Shown: one piece after another, positions 34,820 through 42,201 of the stretch
Position numbering within the stretch: position 1 is the stretch's first letter
Layout of the letters: each line of letters starts with the position of its first letter
Assembly (NCBI GenBank): GCA_946494635.1
Contig: CAMMCS010000001.1
Location: 1 to 50,561 of the forward strand
Direction: 5' to 3'
Source of the DNA: an uncultured Oscillibacter sp.
GTDB taxonomy: Bacteria; Bacillota; Clostridia; Oscillospirales; Oscillospiraceae
Length of the DNA: 50,561 bases
The notes under the pieces: model-generated
Told to the model about the DNA's origin: nothing
The model's database searches: none
The model's input: only the letters and a program-made list of their open reading frames with translations
Translations under genes and position numbers: made by a program

Positions 34820-35964
34820 CAGGACACGTCCTTTCTCTCAAACCAACGGAGGGCCAGCAGGGCTCCGCCGCCCCAGAGCAGCAGGTTCAGACCGCTTGCA
34901 ATCGTCTCCTGCCAGGGGAGGACGGCGTTGAGCCCCAGCTCCGTGAACCAGGCGCTGCAGGAGAGCCAGACCATCACCGGCTGGAAGCAGGCGATGAGAT
35001 ACGCCGCCCACCAGCCCAGCTCCCCAAAGGCGGAGACAAGCCCCATCCCGCCGAAGCACAGGATCCCCAGCACCAGCGCGGCCAGATAGGGGCTTCGCAC
35101 CAGCGTTCCGCACACCGACGCCAGCAGGGAGAACACCGCCGTCAGCACCGCCCCCAGGGCCAGGGCGGCGGCCAGGTACTGGGCCACGGTGAAGTCCCCC
35201 CAGGTGAGGAAGGGGCGCACCACCAGCATATCGGAGAAGTAGTTGAACTGGCTGGACACGCTGGCATCCCAGATACCGCCGTAGTCGTACAGCAGGAAAT
35301 AGGGCACCAGGGTGCAGACCGCCAGCAGACCGTACAGCGCCGCCGACGCCGGGAGGGCCGCCAGCACCTTGACCCGCCGCAGCTTCCGTCCCGTCCGGGA
35401 GGAGCAGGCCAGGCCCTCCGTGCGGTGCATCCCCTCGTAGCCCAGCGGGTACAGCGTCCCCAGCATGGCCAGGATGGCGCTCTCGCACAGGACGGCCCGG
35501 AACAGGGAGCCGAAGAGGAACTGGTGGCTGCCGTAGGTGACGGGGCCCGCGTACAGGTCCATGGCCGCATCGGTCTCCGCCAGATGCGCCACCCGGCCAG
35601 CCAGCAGGCCATACTTAAAGGTCATCCACTTTACAGCCAGGGGCGAGCTCTCCACCACGCCGGTGTAGAAGTCCGAAAGCTCTCGGGTGTCGTATGTCTC
35701 GAAGATGTCCTCCATTCCGGTGACGGACTGGAGCAGCAGCTCCCGATTCTCCGTGGCGGGCATAGCGTCCAGAGCGGCAAGAAAATCTTCATCCACCCGC
35801 TGGCCCAGGGCCTCTGATACGGCGGACGTCTCGTTGAAGAGCGCCCGGTCATAGGGGGACAGACTGGCGAAGAGCAGGGCGTTGAAGGCCAGGCACAGCG
35901 CCAGGAACACCCACAGGGCCGGCAGGCGGAAGAGCTTCCGCCACTCATAGACCGCCAGATTCAT
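34819..35964 (-). CDS. ABC-2-type permease (first permease subunit)
   Basis: This 381-residue protein starts MNLAVYEWRKLFRLPALW behind GGGAGGGACAGCC. It has one N-terminal helix, a large external domain (about 40-170) and a C-terminal multi-helix block including TLYPLGYEGMHRTEGLACSS. Architecture is parallel to the next permease (33611-34819), so the two probably form a heterodimer. The start ATG overlaps an out-of-frame TGA (ATGA, 35961-35964). That TGA would be the natural stop of the upstream ATPase gene if its one-base frameshift is repaired. Confidence 0.8.
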   Translation of the reverse strand: MNLAVYEWRKLFRLPALWVFLALCLAFNALLFASLSPYDRALFNETSAVSEALGQRVDEDFLAALDAMPATENRELLLQSVTGMEDIFETYDTRELSDFYTGVVESSPLAVKWMTFKYGLLAGRVAHLAETDAAMDLYAGPVTYGSHQFLFGSLFRAVLCESAILAMLGTLYPLGYEGMHRTEGLACSSRTGRKLRRVKVLAALPASAALYGLLAVCTLVPYFLLYDYGGIWDASVSSQFNYFSDMLVVRPFLTWGDFTVAQYLAAALALGAVLTAVFSLLASVCGTLVRSPYLAALVLGILCFGGMGLVSAFGELGWWAAYLIACFQPVMVWLSCSAWFTELGLNAVLPWQETIASGLNLLLWGGGALLALRWFERKDVS

Positions 35965-36013
35965 GGCTGTCCCTCCCGGTAGATGGCGAGAAACGCGTCC
36001 TCCAGCCCCGGCG

Positions 36014-36811
36014 TTACCGGCGTCCCATTGGCGGGGGCGTCTCGCAGAGCACCCGGAGCACCGGGCCGTCCGCCCCCTGCCCCTCACTGAGCAGGAACTG
36101 CCCCGGGGCCAGGGGCGTCCCGGCGGGGAGCTGGAACACCTGGCCCTGGAACTGGGCGCAGATATGGGCAGGGCTGTCACAGCAGTAGAGGCGGTGGTCC
36201 CGGAACATGATGATCTGCCCGGCGATGGTCTCAATGTCCGAGACGATATGGGTGGAGAGGATGACGATGCGTTCCCCGGACAGGGCGTGGATCAGGTTCC
36301 GGAACCGCACCCGCTCCCGGGGGTCCAGCCCGGCGGTGGGCTCGTCCAGGATCAGCAGCTGCGGGTCGTTCAGCATGGCGGTGGCGATGCCCACCCGCTG
36401 GAGCATCCCACCGGAGAACTTCTTCATCTTTTTATCCGCCACATCGCCGAGCCCCACCGTCTCCAGCAGCTGGCCGATGCGGCCGTCCGCCTCCCGCCGG
36501 GGGATGCACTGGAGGGCGGCGGCATAGCGGAGGAACTGACGGGGCGTGTAGTTGGGATAGTACCCGAACTGCTGGGGGAGATACCCCAGCAGACCCCGGT
36601 ACTCCGCCCCCAGAGCCTGGATGTCCTCCCCCTCCCACAGGATCTGGCCCCTGGTAGGGAACAGGAGGGTGGTGAGCATCTTGATGAGGGTGGTCTTGCC
36701 CGCCCCATTGGGGGACAGCAGGCCGTAGACGCCGGGGGTGAAGGTCAGGGAGATGTCCTCCAGGGCGGTAAAGCTCCCATAGGTTTTCGTGACGTGCTCA
36801 ACGGAGAGCAT
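36014..36811 (-). CDS. ABC-2 exporter ATPase with frameshifted C-terminus
   Basis: This 265-residue ATPase has an altered P-loop (SPNGAGKTT), Q-loop GYLPQQFGYYPNYT, signature FSGGMLQRVGIATAM, Walker B LLILDEPTAGLDP and switch His in LSTHIVSD. As given it ends RVLCETPPPMGRR. From about 36045 a different frame encodes a typical family ending, NGTPVTPGLEDAFLAIYREG, and stops at 35961 in an ATGA overlap with the permease gene. Adding one C to the C5 tract at 36033-36037 (GGGGG on plus) restores this. So the gene has lost one base or the assembly has. The start lies inside the preceding gene (14-base overlap) behind GGAAGGAGG. Confidence 0.9.
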   Translation of the reverse strand: MLSVEHVTKTYGSFTALEDISLTFTPGVYGLLSPNGAGKTTLIKMLTTLLFPTRGQILWEGEDIQALGAEYRGLLGYLPQQFGYYPNYTPRQFLRYAAALQCIPRREADGRIGQLLETVGLGDVADKKMKKFSGGMLQRVGIATAMLNDPQLLILDEPTAGLDPRERVRFRNLIHALSGERIVILSTHIVSDIETIAGQIIMFRDHRLYCCDSPAHICAQFQGQVFQLPAGTPLAPGQFLLSEGQGADGPVLRVLCETPPPMGRR

Positions 36812-37547
36812 AGCAGACGCCTCCTTCCATCGGGCGCCGGCAGAAGCGGCGCAGTTCCATGAGGTACAGGGTGATCCCGGCGGCTGCCAGCAGGCAGAAC
36901 ACCGCGGCGGGGACGGCCGTCAGCCACGCGGCTGCCCGGGGCCAGATCAGCGGCACCAGGCCCAGCAGAACCCAGCCGACCGGCGCCGCCAGCCACCCGG
37001 CAGGCCCCCGCAGCCGCTGGCACAGCAGGGAGAGGGCACCGTACAGAAACAGGCTGGCCAGGGACAGGGCCAGCATCCAGCCCAGGGGCATCTCCCGCCC
37101 GGTGAGGGCCCACAGCAGCAGATCTGCCGGGACACAAACCAGCACGGACACGCCGCCGAAGCACAGCATCCGCAGGGCCGCCACCATCCGGGCGGAGATT
37201 TGGAAGGTCTAGGCCCACTCCCAGAGGCCGGTCTGAAGGGCCTTCCAGCCGGTCAGCAGGGAGAGGGCGGCATACAGCAGGGGAGAGAACAGGAACAGGG
37301 CCGGCGCCAGGGAGCCGGTGGAGCTGGCCACAAAGAGGGCCGGCAGCAGGCACAGGGCCCAGATCAGCAGGGACAGGGCCAGGCAGTCCCAGGTGCCGAA
37401 GAACAGCGCCGGCGCGCCCACAGCCCGCAGGGTCTCCAGCAGCTCCCGCCCCAGGCTCGGCCGGGGGGGCAGGCCCGCGTCCAAAATGCGGGCAATGGCC
37501 CGCTGCTTTTCCGCCTCTGTGGGCATGGGAATTTTTTGATTATCCAT
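36798..37547 (-). pseudogene. Membrane protein after the ECF sigma gene, interrupted by TAG
   Basis: This 249-codon frame is broken by one in-frame TAG at 37211-37209. Before it is a cytoplasmic N-terminus (TEAEKQRAIARILDAGLPPRP) and two to three helices ending ALQTGLWEWA. After it come FQISARMVAALRMLCFGG and three more helices. Both parts share one frame and together give a six-helix protein. The TAG lies in CTAGG (plus), so an ancestral TGG (Trp) is likely. The start overlaps the sigma stop by eight bases and the end overlaps the ATPase start. Position suggests an anti-sigma or sensor protein; I do not recognise the family. Confidence 0.7.
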
Positions 37548-38076
37548 CCGCTCCAAACTCCTTTCGCAGCCGCCCAATCAGGCGGTAGTAGCGGGATTTC
37601 ACCGCCGCCTCCGGCTCCTCCAGGGCGGCGGCGATCTCCGGAAAGGTCTTTTCTCCGTAGATCCGCAGGCGGAACACCGCCTGTTCCCCGAGATCCAGGC
37701 CGGAGACATAGGACTCGATGGCCTCCAGCAGGGCCCGGTCATGGACGCGGGCCACGAAGTCCTCTGCCGCGGGGATCTCCATTTCCTCGATGGGAAGGGA
37801 GAACGGCCGGGCCCTGCGGCGGGCGTCGATGACCTTGTTGGCGGCGATGCGGTACAGCTAGGTGCGGAAGGACGCCCGTTCCGCCCGGTAGCCAGGCAAT
37901 GCCCGCAGGACGGCGACGAAGATGGACTGGGTCAGGTCCATGGCGTCCTCCTTGCTGCCGGTCTGGCGGCAGACGAAGCGGTAGATCTCATCATAGTAGG
38001 ATTGGATCAGATGCTCCGCCGCCTCCCGGGAATTCCGCCGCTGGATGGCTCTGATCCACTTTTGCTCCTGCTCCAC
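37540..38076 (-). pseudogene. ECF sigma factor interrupted by an in-frame TAG
   Basis: The frame encodes 178 residues plus one internal TAG (37860-37858). The sigma2 region is AEHLIQSYYDEIYRFVCRQT and DAMDLTQSIFVAVLRALPGY, followed by RASFRT, the TAG, then LYRIAANKVIDARRR. Sigma4 is LGEQAVFRLRIYGEKTFPEIAAALE with AVKSRYYRLIGRLRK. ECF factors have Trp at exactly the stop position (FRTWLYRIAANK). So TGG became TAG, again in CTAGG on the plus strand. I chose GTG 38076 with AAAGGCGGTGAGG upstream. If intact, it would control this five-gene ABC-2 operon in response to envelope stress. Confidence 0.8.
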
Positions 38077-38196
38077 TGCCTCACCGCCTTTCGTAGGTAT
38101 ATTCGTTCTTAGAGGCGCCGCCGTTTCAGAAGACAGAAAAAAATTCGGGGAGCGGCCAATAGAAAACGTCCGTCCCTGTCCGGGAGAAACCTGAAA

Positions 38197-38227
38197 CAGG
38201 CCCGCCATACGGCGGGCCTGCTTTTTG
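38197..38227. terminator. Terminator hairpin
   Basis: CAGGCCCGCC (38197-38206) pairs with GGCGGGCCTG (38211-38220) around ATAC, with CTTTTTG to the right and TTTCAGG on the minus-strand side. It lies just downstream of the minus-strand regulator gene and upstream of the sigma operon. The better T-run is on the plus strand. Confidence 0.7.
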
Positions 38228-38284
38228 TTCACGGATTTTCGGCACGCCTTTCCGCCGCGGGGCTGTCCTGCCTGACAGCAGATG

Positions 38285-39598
38285 TCAGGTGCCGCGCAGG
38301 CTTTCCGGCAGGGAGACCTTCAGAACCCGGGCGGGCCTGCCTTTTCCGCCGGAACGCTTTCCAACGGTCGTGATGCAGCCGGCTTCCTCAAGCCGGGTGA
38401 TGATCCGGTTGGCGCTGCGGGTTGTGATGCCAAGGCGCGCGGCCATCTCCTCCGAGGTCATGGTGTCGCCCTCCTGCTGCAGGCTCTGGTTCAGCCGCAT
38501 GAGGGTCTCTCTGCCGATGCCGATGCGGCGGATAAAGAACTCCGCGCTGCTGCTGCTGTCCTCAAAGCTGATGGAGGCAGCCGTTGCACGTTTTTCATCC
38601 TCCACCAGATAGGAGCTGCCGGCCCGGTCTGCGATGGCGTGATTGATGGCCATTAAGCAGCGGGATTTCGCCTCCAGCGTGGTATTGCCGACCCCCATGC
38701 CGATCCAGACCTTGTATTCGGAGCTGCGACGGCCGAACTGCATCAGCTTCCAGTGCTCCCCGTTTTTCAGGAAAACATTCATCAGCATATTGCGGGTTGT
38801 GACAATGAAGAAATGGTCGATACCGATTTCGAAAACGGCGGCCTCCATGCGCTGGGCTACGCTGTAGACCTTTGCCTTGAACTCATTCTGGTACTGCATC
38901 TTTTCCCATTCCCGGATAAAGAGATCCTGCACATCGTCGAAAACATAATTAAAGTGAATGGCGATCATGGCCAGCTTTCCCCTGTTTTCGCGGGCCGTAA
39001 ATTCCTGAACCTGCAGATAGTAGATCTGTTCCCGGATCATCTCCTCGGCAGGATAGGTGCGGATACAGGGAATCCCCTCAGCCAGCAGCGGCTCCCGGAC
39101 GTGCTCCATGCTGGTAAAGCAGGCGGATACCAGCCCCTGCCGGTAGCAGTCCCTGTGGAAATCCTGGACCTTTTTCTCGTAGCCGCCCTCTTCCGGATCG
39201 TATGGGGCCTGATAAATCTGCGCGTTGTGGACGCCGGCAGACTCCAGGACCTCCCGCAGGAGCTCGGGGCTGTACCGGTCCACGCTGATGGCGTGCAGAT
39301 CACTGCCATAAACAGCAATGGCCTGCAAAAACGACTGCTGCGCAGCCGTTCGGCTGTGAGGCAGATATCCCCAGGGAATCCTGGGCCTGACCCGATGCCG
39401 CGCATAGGCGTAGTTGGTCGGGCCGGAGAAGAGGATCGCATCCACATCCTTTTGCTTCTGCAGCTTGGCCGCCAGTTCCCCGGATTCCTCATAAAATTCC
39501 GTGCAGCAGTAGACGAACTGTACGTCAGCCGCGTCTCTTTCTGCCACGTTTTTGACAATTTTCACGGTGGTTTCAGGCCCGATCACACCAATTTTCAA
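38285..39598 (-). CDS. Two-domain transcriptional regulator with C-terminal winged helix
   Basis: This 437-residue protein begins at TTG 39598 behind AAAAAGGAGGAAAA. The N-terminal part (KIGVIGPETTVKIVKNVAER) resembles a Rossmann-like sensor. A central segment containing WIGMGVGNTTLEAKSRCLMA and a following NHA looks like GGDEF/GTP-cyclohydrolase-III or cyclase-derived folds, probably a ligand sensor. The C-terminal winged helix reads SEEMAARLGITTRSANRIIT. It is divergent from the M20 peptidase operon. The shared region has a 20-bp palindrome and repeated TTAAAGAC boxes, so it likely regulates peptidase, transporter and gamma-glutamyltransferase genes. Domain naming is by eye. Confidence 0.65.
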   Translation of the reverse strand: MKIGVIGPETTVKIVKNVAERDAADVQFVYCCTEFYEESGELAAKLQKQKDVDAILFSGPTNYAYARHRVRPRIPWGYLPHSRTAAQQSFLQAIAVYGSDLHAISVDRYSPELLREVLESAGVHNAQIYQAPYDPEEGGYEKKVQDFHRDCYRQGLVSACFTSMEHVREPLLAEGIPCIRTYPAEEMIREQIYYLQVQEFTARENRGKLAMIAIHFNYVFDDVQDLFIREWEKMQYQNEFKAKVYSVAQRMEAAVFEIGIDHFFIVTTRNMLMNVFLKNGEHWKLMQFGRRSSEYKVWIGMGVGNTTLEAKSRCLMAINHAIADRAGSSYLVEDEKRATAASISFEDSSSSAEFFIRRIGIGRETLMRLNQSLQQEGDTMTSEEMAARLGITTRSANRIITRLEEAGCITTVGKRSGGKGRPARVLKVSLPESLRGT

Positions 39599-39623
39599 GG
39601 GTTTTCCTCCTTTTTCTACAGAA

Positions 39624-39723
39624 TTAAAGACTTGATTTTCTATTTTGGACACTATTTTACACCTATTAAAGACACGCTGCAAGTGGTAATCTGCCTCTAT
39701 AGTTTAAAGACAGCTGTCTTTAA
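39624..39723. promoter_or_regulatory. Operator array with TTAAAGAC boxes
   Basis: TTAAAGACAGCTGTCTTTAA (39704-39723) is a perfect 20-bp palindrome. Its half-site TTAAAGAC recurs at 39624-39631 and 39666-39673, giving box starts 42 and 38 bases apart, about four helical turns each. The array fills the divergent gap between the regulator and the peptidase gene. Confidence 0.8.
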
Positions 39724-39751
39724 GAGAAATACACCCCGGAGGAGGGATGCT

Positions 39752-40879
39752 ATGAAACAGGAAACCATGTATGCGGAGCTGCTGGAACTGATTACCACAG
39801 ACGCAGCGTCCGGAAAAGAGGCGGCCATTGCCCGGCGTCTGGCCGGCAAGCTGGAGAAACTGGGATTTACCGTCACTGCGGATCAGGCCGGAGAGACCTT
39901 TGGGGGCGAATGCGGCAACCTGCTGGGCGTGCAGGAGGGAACGCTGGACGGCGCCCTGCTCCTCTGCTCCCATATGGACCGGGTACCCAACGGCCTCGGG
40001 ATCCGCCCGGTGGAGCGGGACGGAATCCTGTATTCCGACGGCACCACCATCCTGGCGGCAGACGACGTCTCTGGCATCTGTGCCATCTTTGAGGGGCTCC
40101 GCCGGGTGCTGACATCGGGAAAACCGCTGCCGCGGCTGGAGGTGTACTTCACTGTGGGAGAGGAGTCCGGCCTGTACGGCGCAAAGGCTACGGACGTCTC
40201 CCGGTTCCACGCCCGCCTGGGATATATCTTCGACTCCCCCGGACGGGTGGGACGGTTTGTCACCTCAGCTCCCGGCCATTATCACCTGGGGGCGGAGATC
40301 ACGGGCCTGGCTGCCCATGCGGGCAATGAGCCGGAAAAGGGCATCGACGCCGCCAAGATCATGTGCGACATGCTCTCGTCATTGAAGCAGGGGCGTTTGG
40401 ACGCGGTGACGACCGCAAACTTCCCGATTCTCTCCACCGGAAGCACCGCCACCAATGTGGTGTGCGACGCCGCCGCCTTCAGCGGAGAGGCCCGCAGCCG
40501 GGATCCGCAGAGGCTGGCGGACTATGTGGCCTATTTTGAGGCCCACTGCCAGAAGGTGGCAGAGAAGTGCGGGGCCGGCCTGAAGCTCGAGAAGATTGAG
40601 TCGTTCCTGCCGTTCCGGATCCCGGAGGAGGACGAGGTGGTACAGATCGCCAAGGCGGCGTGTGCCAGTCTGGGAATCCCCTGCAGCTTTGAGTCCGGCG
40701 GCGGGGGAATGGACGCAAACATCTTCAACGCCCGGGGGCTGACCACCATCGGCGTGGCCACCGGCTATACGAAGAACCATACGAAATCCGAGCAGCTGGT
40801 TCTGGAGGATTTTTACCGCTCCGGGGAGCTGGCGGCGGCCCTGATCGAGACGTTCGCAGAGCGATGCGTGGCCAAATAA
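39752..40879 (+). CDS. M20-family zinc peptidase (PepT-like)
   Basis: This 375-residue metallopeptidase has the M20 metal-ligand set: His-Asp in CSHMDRV, the bridging Asp in ILAADDVSG, catalytic Glu-Glu in TVGEESGLYG, Asp in YIFDSPG and the late His in YTKNHTKSEQ. The lid dimerisation domain starts with GHYHLGAEITGLAAHAGNEP. It should cleave small peptides (tripeptides or dipeptides) in the cytoplasm. ATG 39752 lies close after GGAGGAGGG; sequence upstream in the same frame is the divergent promoter, not coding. It is first in an operon with a transporter and gamma-glutamyltransferase. Confidence 0.88.
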   Translation: MKQETMYAELLELITTDAASGKEAAIARRLAGKLEKLGFTVTADQAGETFGGECGNLLGVQEGTLDGALLLCSHMDRVPNGLGIRPVERDGILYSDGTTILAADDVSGICAIFEGLRRVLTSGKPLPRLEVYFTVGEESGLYGAKATDVSRFHARLGYIFDSPGRVGRFVTSAPGHYHLGAEITGLAAHAGNEPEKGIDAAKIMCDMLSSLKQGRLDAVTTANFPILSTGSTATNVVCDAAAFSGEARSRDPQRLADYVAYFEAHCQKVAEKCGAGLKLEKIESFLPFRIPEEDEVVQIAKAACASLGIPCSFESGGGGMDANIFNARGLTTIGVATGYTKNHTKSEQLVLEDFYRSGELAAALIETFAERCVAK

Positions 40880-40917
40880 ATCCGTGTGTCTGAGTGATTT
40901 CAAGGAGGGAAATTGAT

Positions 40918-42129
40918 ATGGAAATGACTACTTATCAGGCGGTATTCGCGATTCTGCTCATCTTTTTTATCGGCGACTTTGTCGGAGCAGTCACAAAGGC
41001 GAAGATCTCCTCCATGTTCGTCATCATGATGGGCTTCCTGGTGCTGTTCCTCACCGGGGTCTATCCTGCCGACATCATGGAAATCTCCGGCTTTGCCAGC
41101 GTGGCGACGCTGGGCCAGTACTTCCTGCTGTTTAACATGGGTACATCCGTTGATATCCACGCCCTGAAAAAGGAATGGAGAACCGTGGCCTGCGCCATTG
41201 TGGGCATGGCGGCCGCCATCGTGGGCTGCGCCGTGGCCATTCCCATTGTGGGCAAGGAATTTGCCATCGTATCCGCCCCTGTTGTCAACGGCGGCATCGT
41301 GGCCACCACTACCATGGTGGACGCCGCCATGGGGAAGGGCCTGAATACGGCGGCGGCCCTAGCCACCTTCGTCTATGCCGTGCAGAAGTTCGTGGGCACC
41401 CTGCCCGCCTCCAACTGTGGGCTGAACGTGGCCAACAAGCTGGTGGCCGACATCCGCGCCAAGCACGCCGCCGACCCCAATTACAGCTGGTACGATGAGA
41501 TTGCCGGTACCACCGCTGCCCAGAAGAAGACCTTCTTCTGGGAGAAGTACAAGAAGTACTACACCACATTCATCTGCCTGGCGGTTGCCGCCCTCATGAT
41601 CCTGGTTTCCAACCTTCTCTCCAGCGCCCTCTCCAGTGTGGGCTTTACATACCTGAACATGTCCATCTGGTGCATGGTTCTGGGCATTGTCTGCCGCAAC
41701 ACAGGCCTGGTCCCCTCCAATATGCTGCGGGACTACGCCAAGGCCAACGGCTTCTTCTCTTTTCTGTCCCTGTGCACCATCATCCCGTCCCTGGCCAACG
41801 TGAACCTGGCGGATCTGCCTACCATTGGCTTTGCTGCCGTGGTGATCTTCGTGCTGGTGCTGGTCTTTACCTTTGTGGTGTTCTACCTCACCCCCGCCTG
41901 GAAGATCGTCGGCAGCAAGCAGCTGTCCATCGGCATCGCCATGTGCCAGCTGATCGGCTATCCCGGCACGGAGCTGATCGCCACCGAGATTAACAACGCC
42001 GTGGCCCAGACCCCCGAGGAGCGGGACGCCATCACCAACAAGATCCAGACGGCCTACGTCATCTCCGGCTTTACATCCGTAACCATCTTGTCAGTGGTGA
42101 TCGCCAGTGTTCTGGCGGAATTCCTGTAA
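40918..42129 (+). CDS. Polytopic membrane transporter, family uncertain
   Basis: This 403-residue protein has about ten to eleven hydrophobic helices and no signal peptide. Notable segments are SAPVVNGGIVATTTMVDAAM with GKGLNTAAALATFVYAVQKF, resembling a re-entrant substrate loop. A charged cytoplasmic loop (about 180-215, AAQKKTFFWEKYKKYY) and a symmetric second half with NTGLVPSNMLRDYAKANGFF follow. I do not recognise the family with certainty; a GltS-like sodium symporter of organic anions is one possibility. ATG 40918 follows AAGGAGGG. Between peptidase and gamma-glutamyltransferase genes, a glutamyl-peptide or glutamate transport role is likely but inferred. Confidence 0.65.
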   Translation: MEMTTYQAVFAILLIFFIGDFVGAVTKAKISSMFVIMMGFLVLFLTGVYPADIMEISGFASVATLGQYFLLFNMGTSVDIHALKKEWRTVACAIVGMAAAIVGCAVAIPIVGKEFAIVSAPVVNGGIVATTTMVDAAMGKGLNTAAALATFVYAVQKFVGTLPASNCGLNVANKLVADIRAKHAADPNYSWYDEIAGTTAAQKKTFFWEKYKKYYTTFICLAVAALMILVSNLLSSALSSVGFTYLNMSIWCMVLGIVCRNTGLVPSNMLRDYAKANGFFSFLSLCTIIPSLANVNLADLPTIGFAAVVIFVLVLVFTFVVFYLTPAWKIVGSKQLSIGIAMCQLIGYPGTELIATEINNAVAQTPEERDAITNKIQTAYVISGFTSVTILSVVIASVLAEFL

Positions 42130-42201
42130 AGCGTTTTAGCTTTTCGGACGTGTGACCGATGTGTATTCAACATTTATTTTCAGACAGAAAGGTGATTCTT
42201 C

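Noticed and set aside
36798..38076. Genetic-code change or pyrrolysine-style use of TAG
   Set aside because: Both stops replace likely Trp (TGG) in the same CTAGG context, and TAG serves as a true stop in the epimerase and second crotonase genes; mutation or sequencing error is simpler.
38753..39751. Upstream in-frame extension of the M20 peptidase
   Set aside because: It would run through the divergent promoter and antisense to the regulator gene; ATG 39752 with GGAGGAGGG starts the normal family length.
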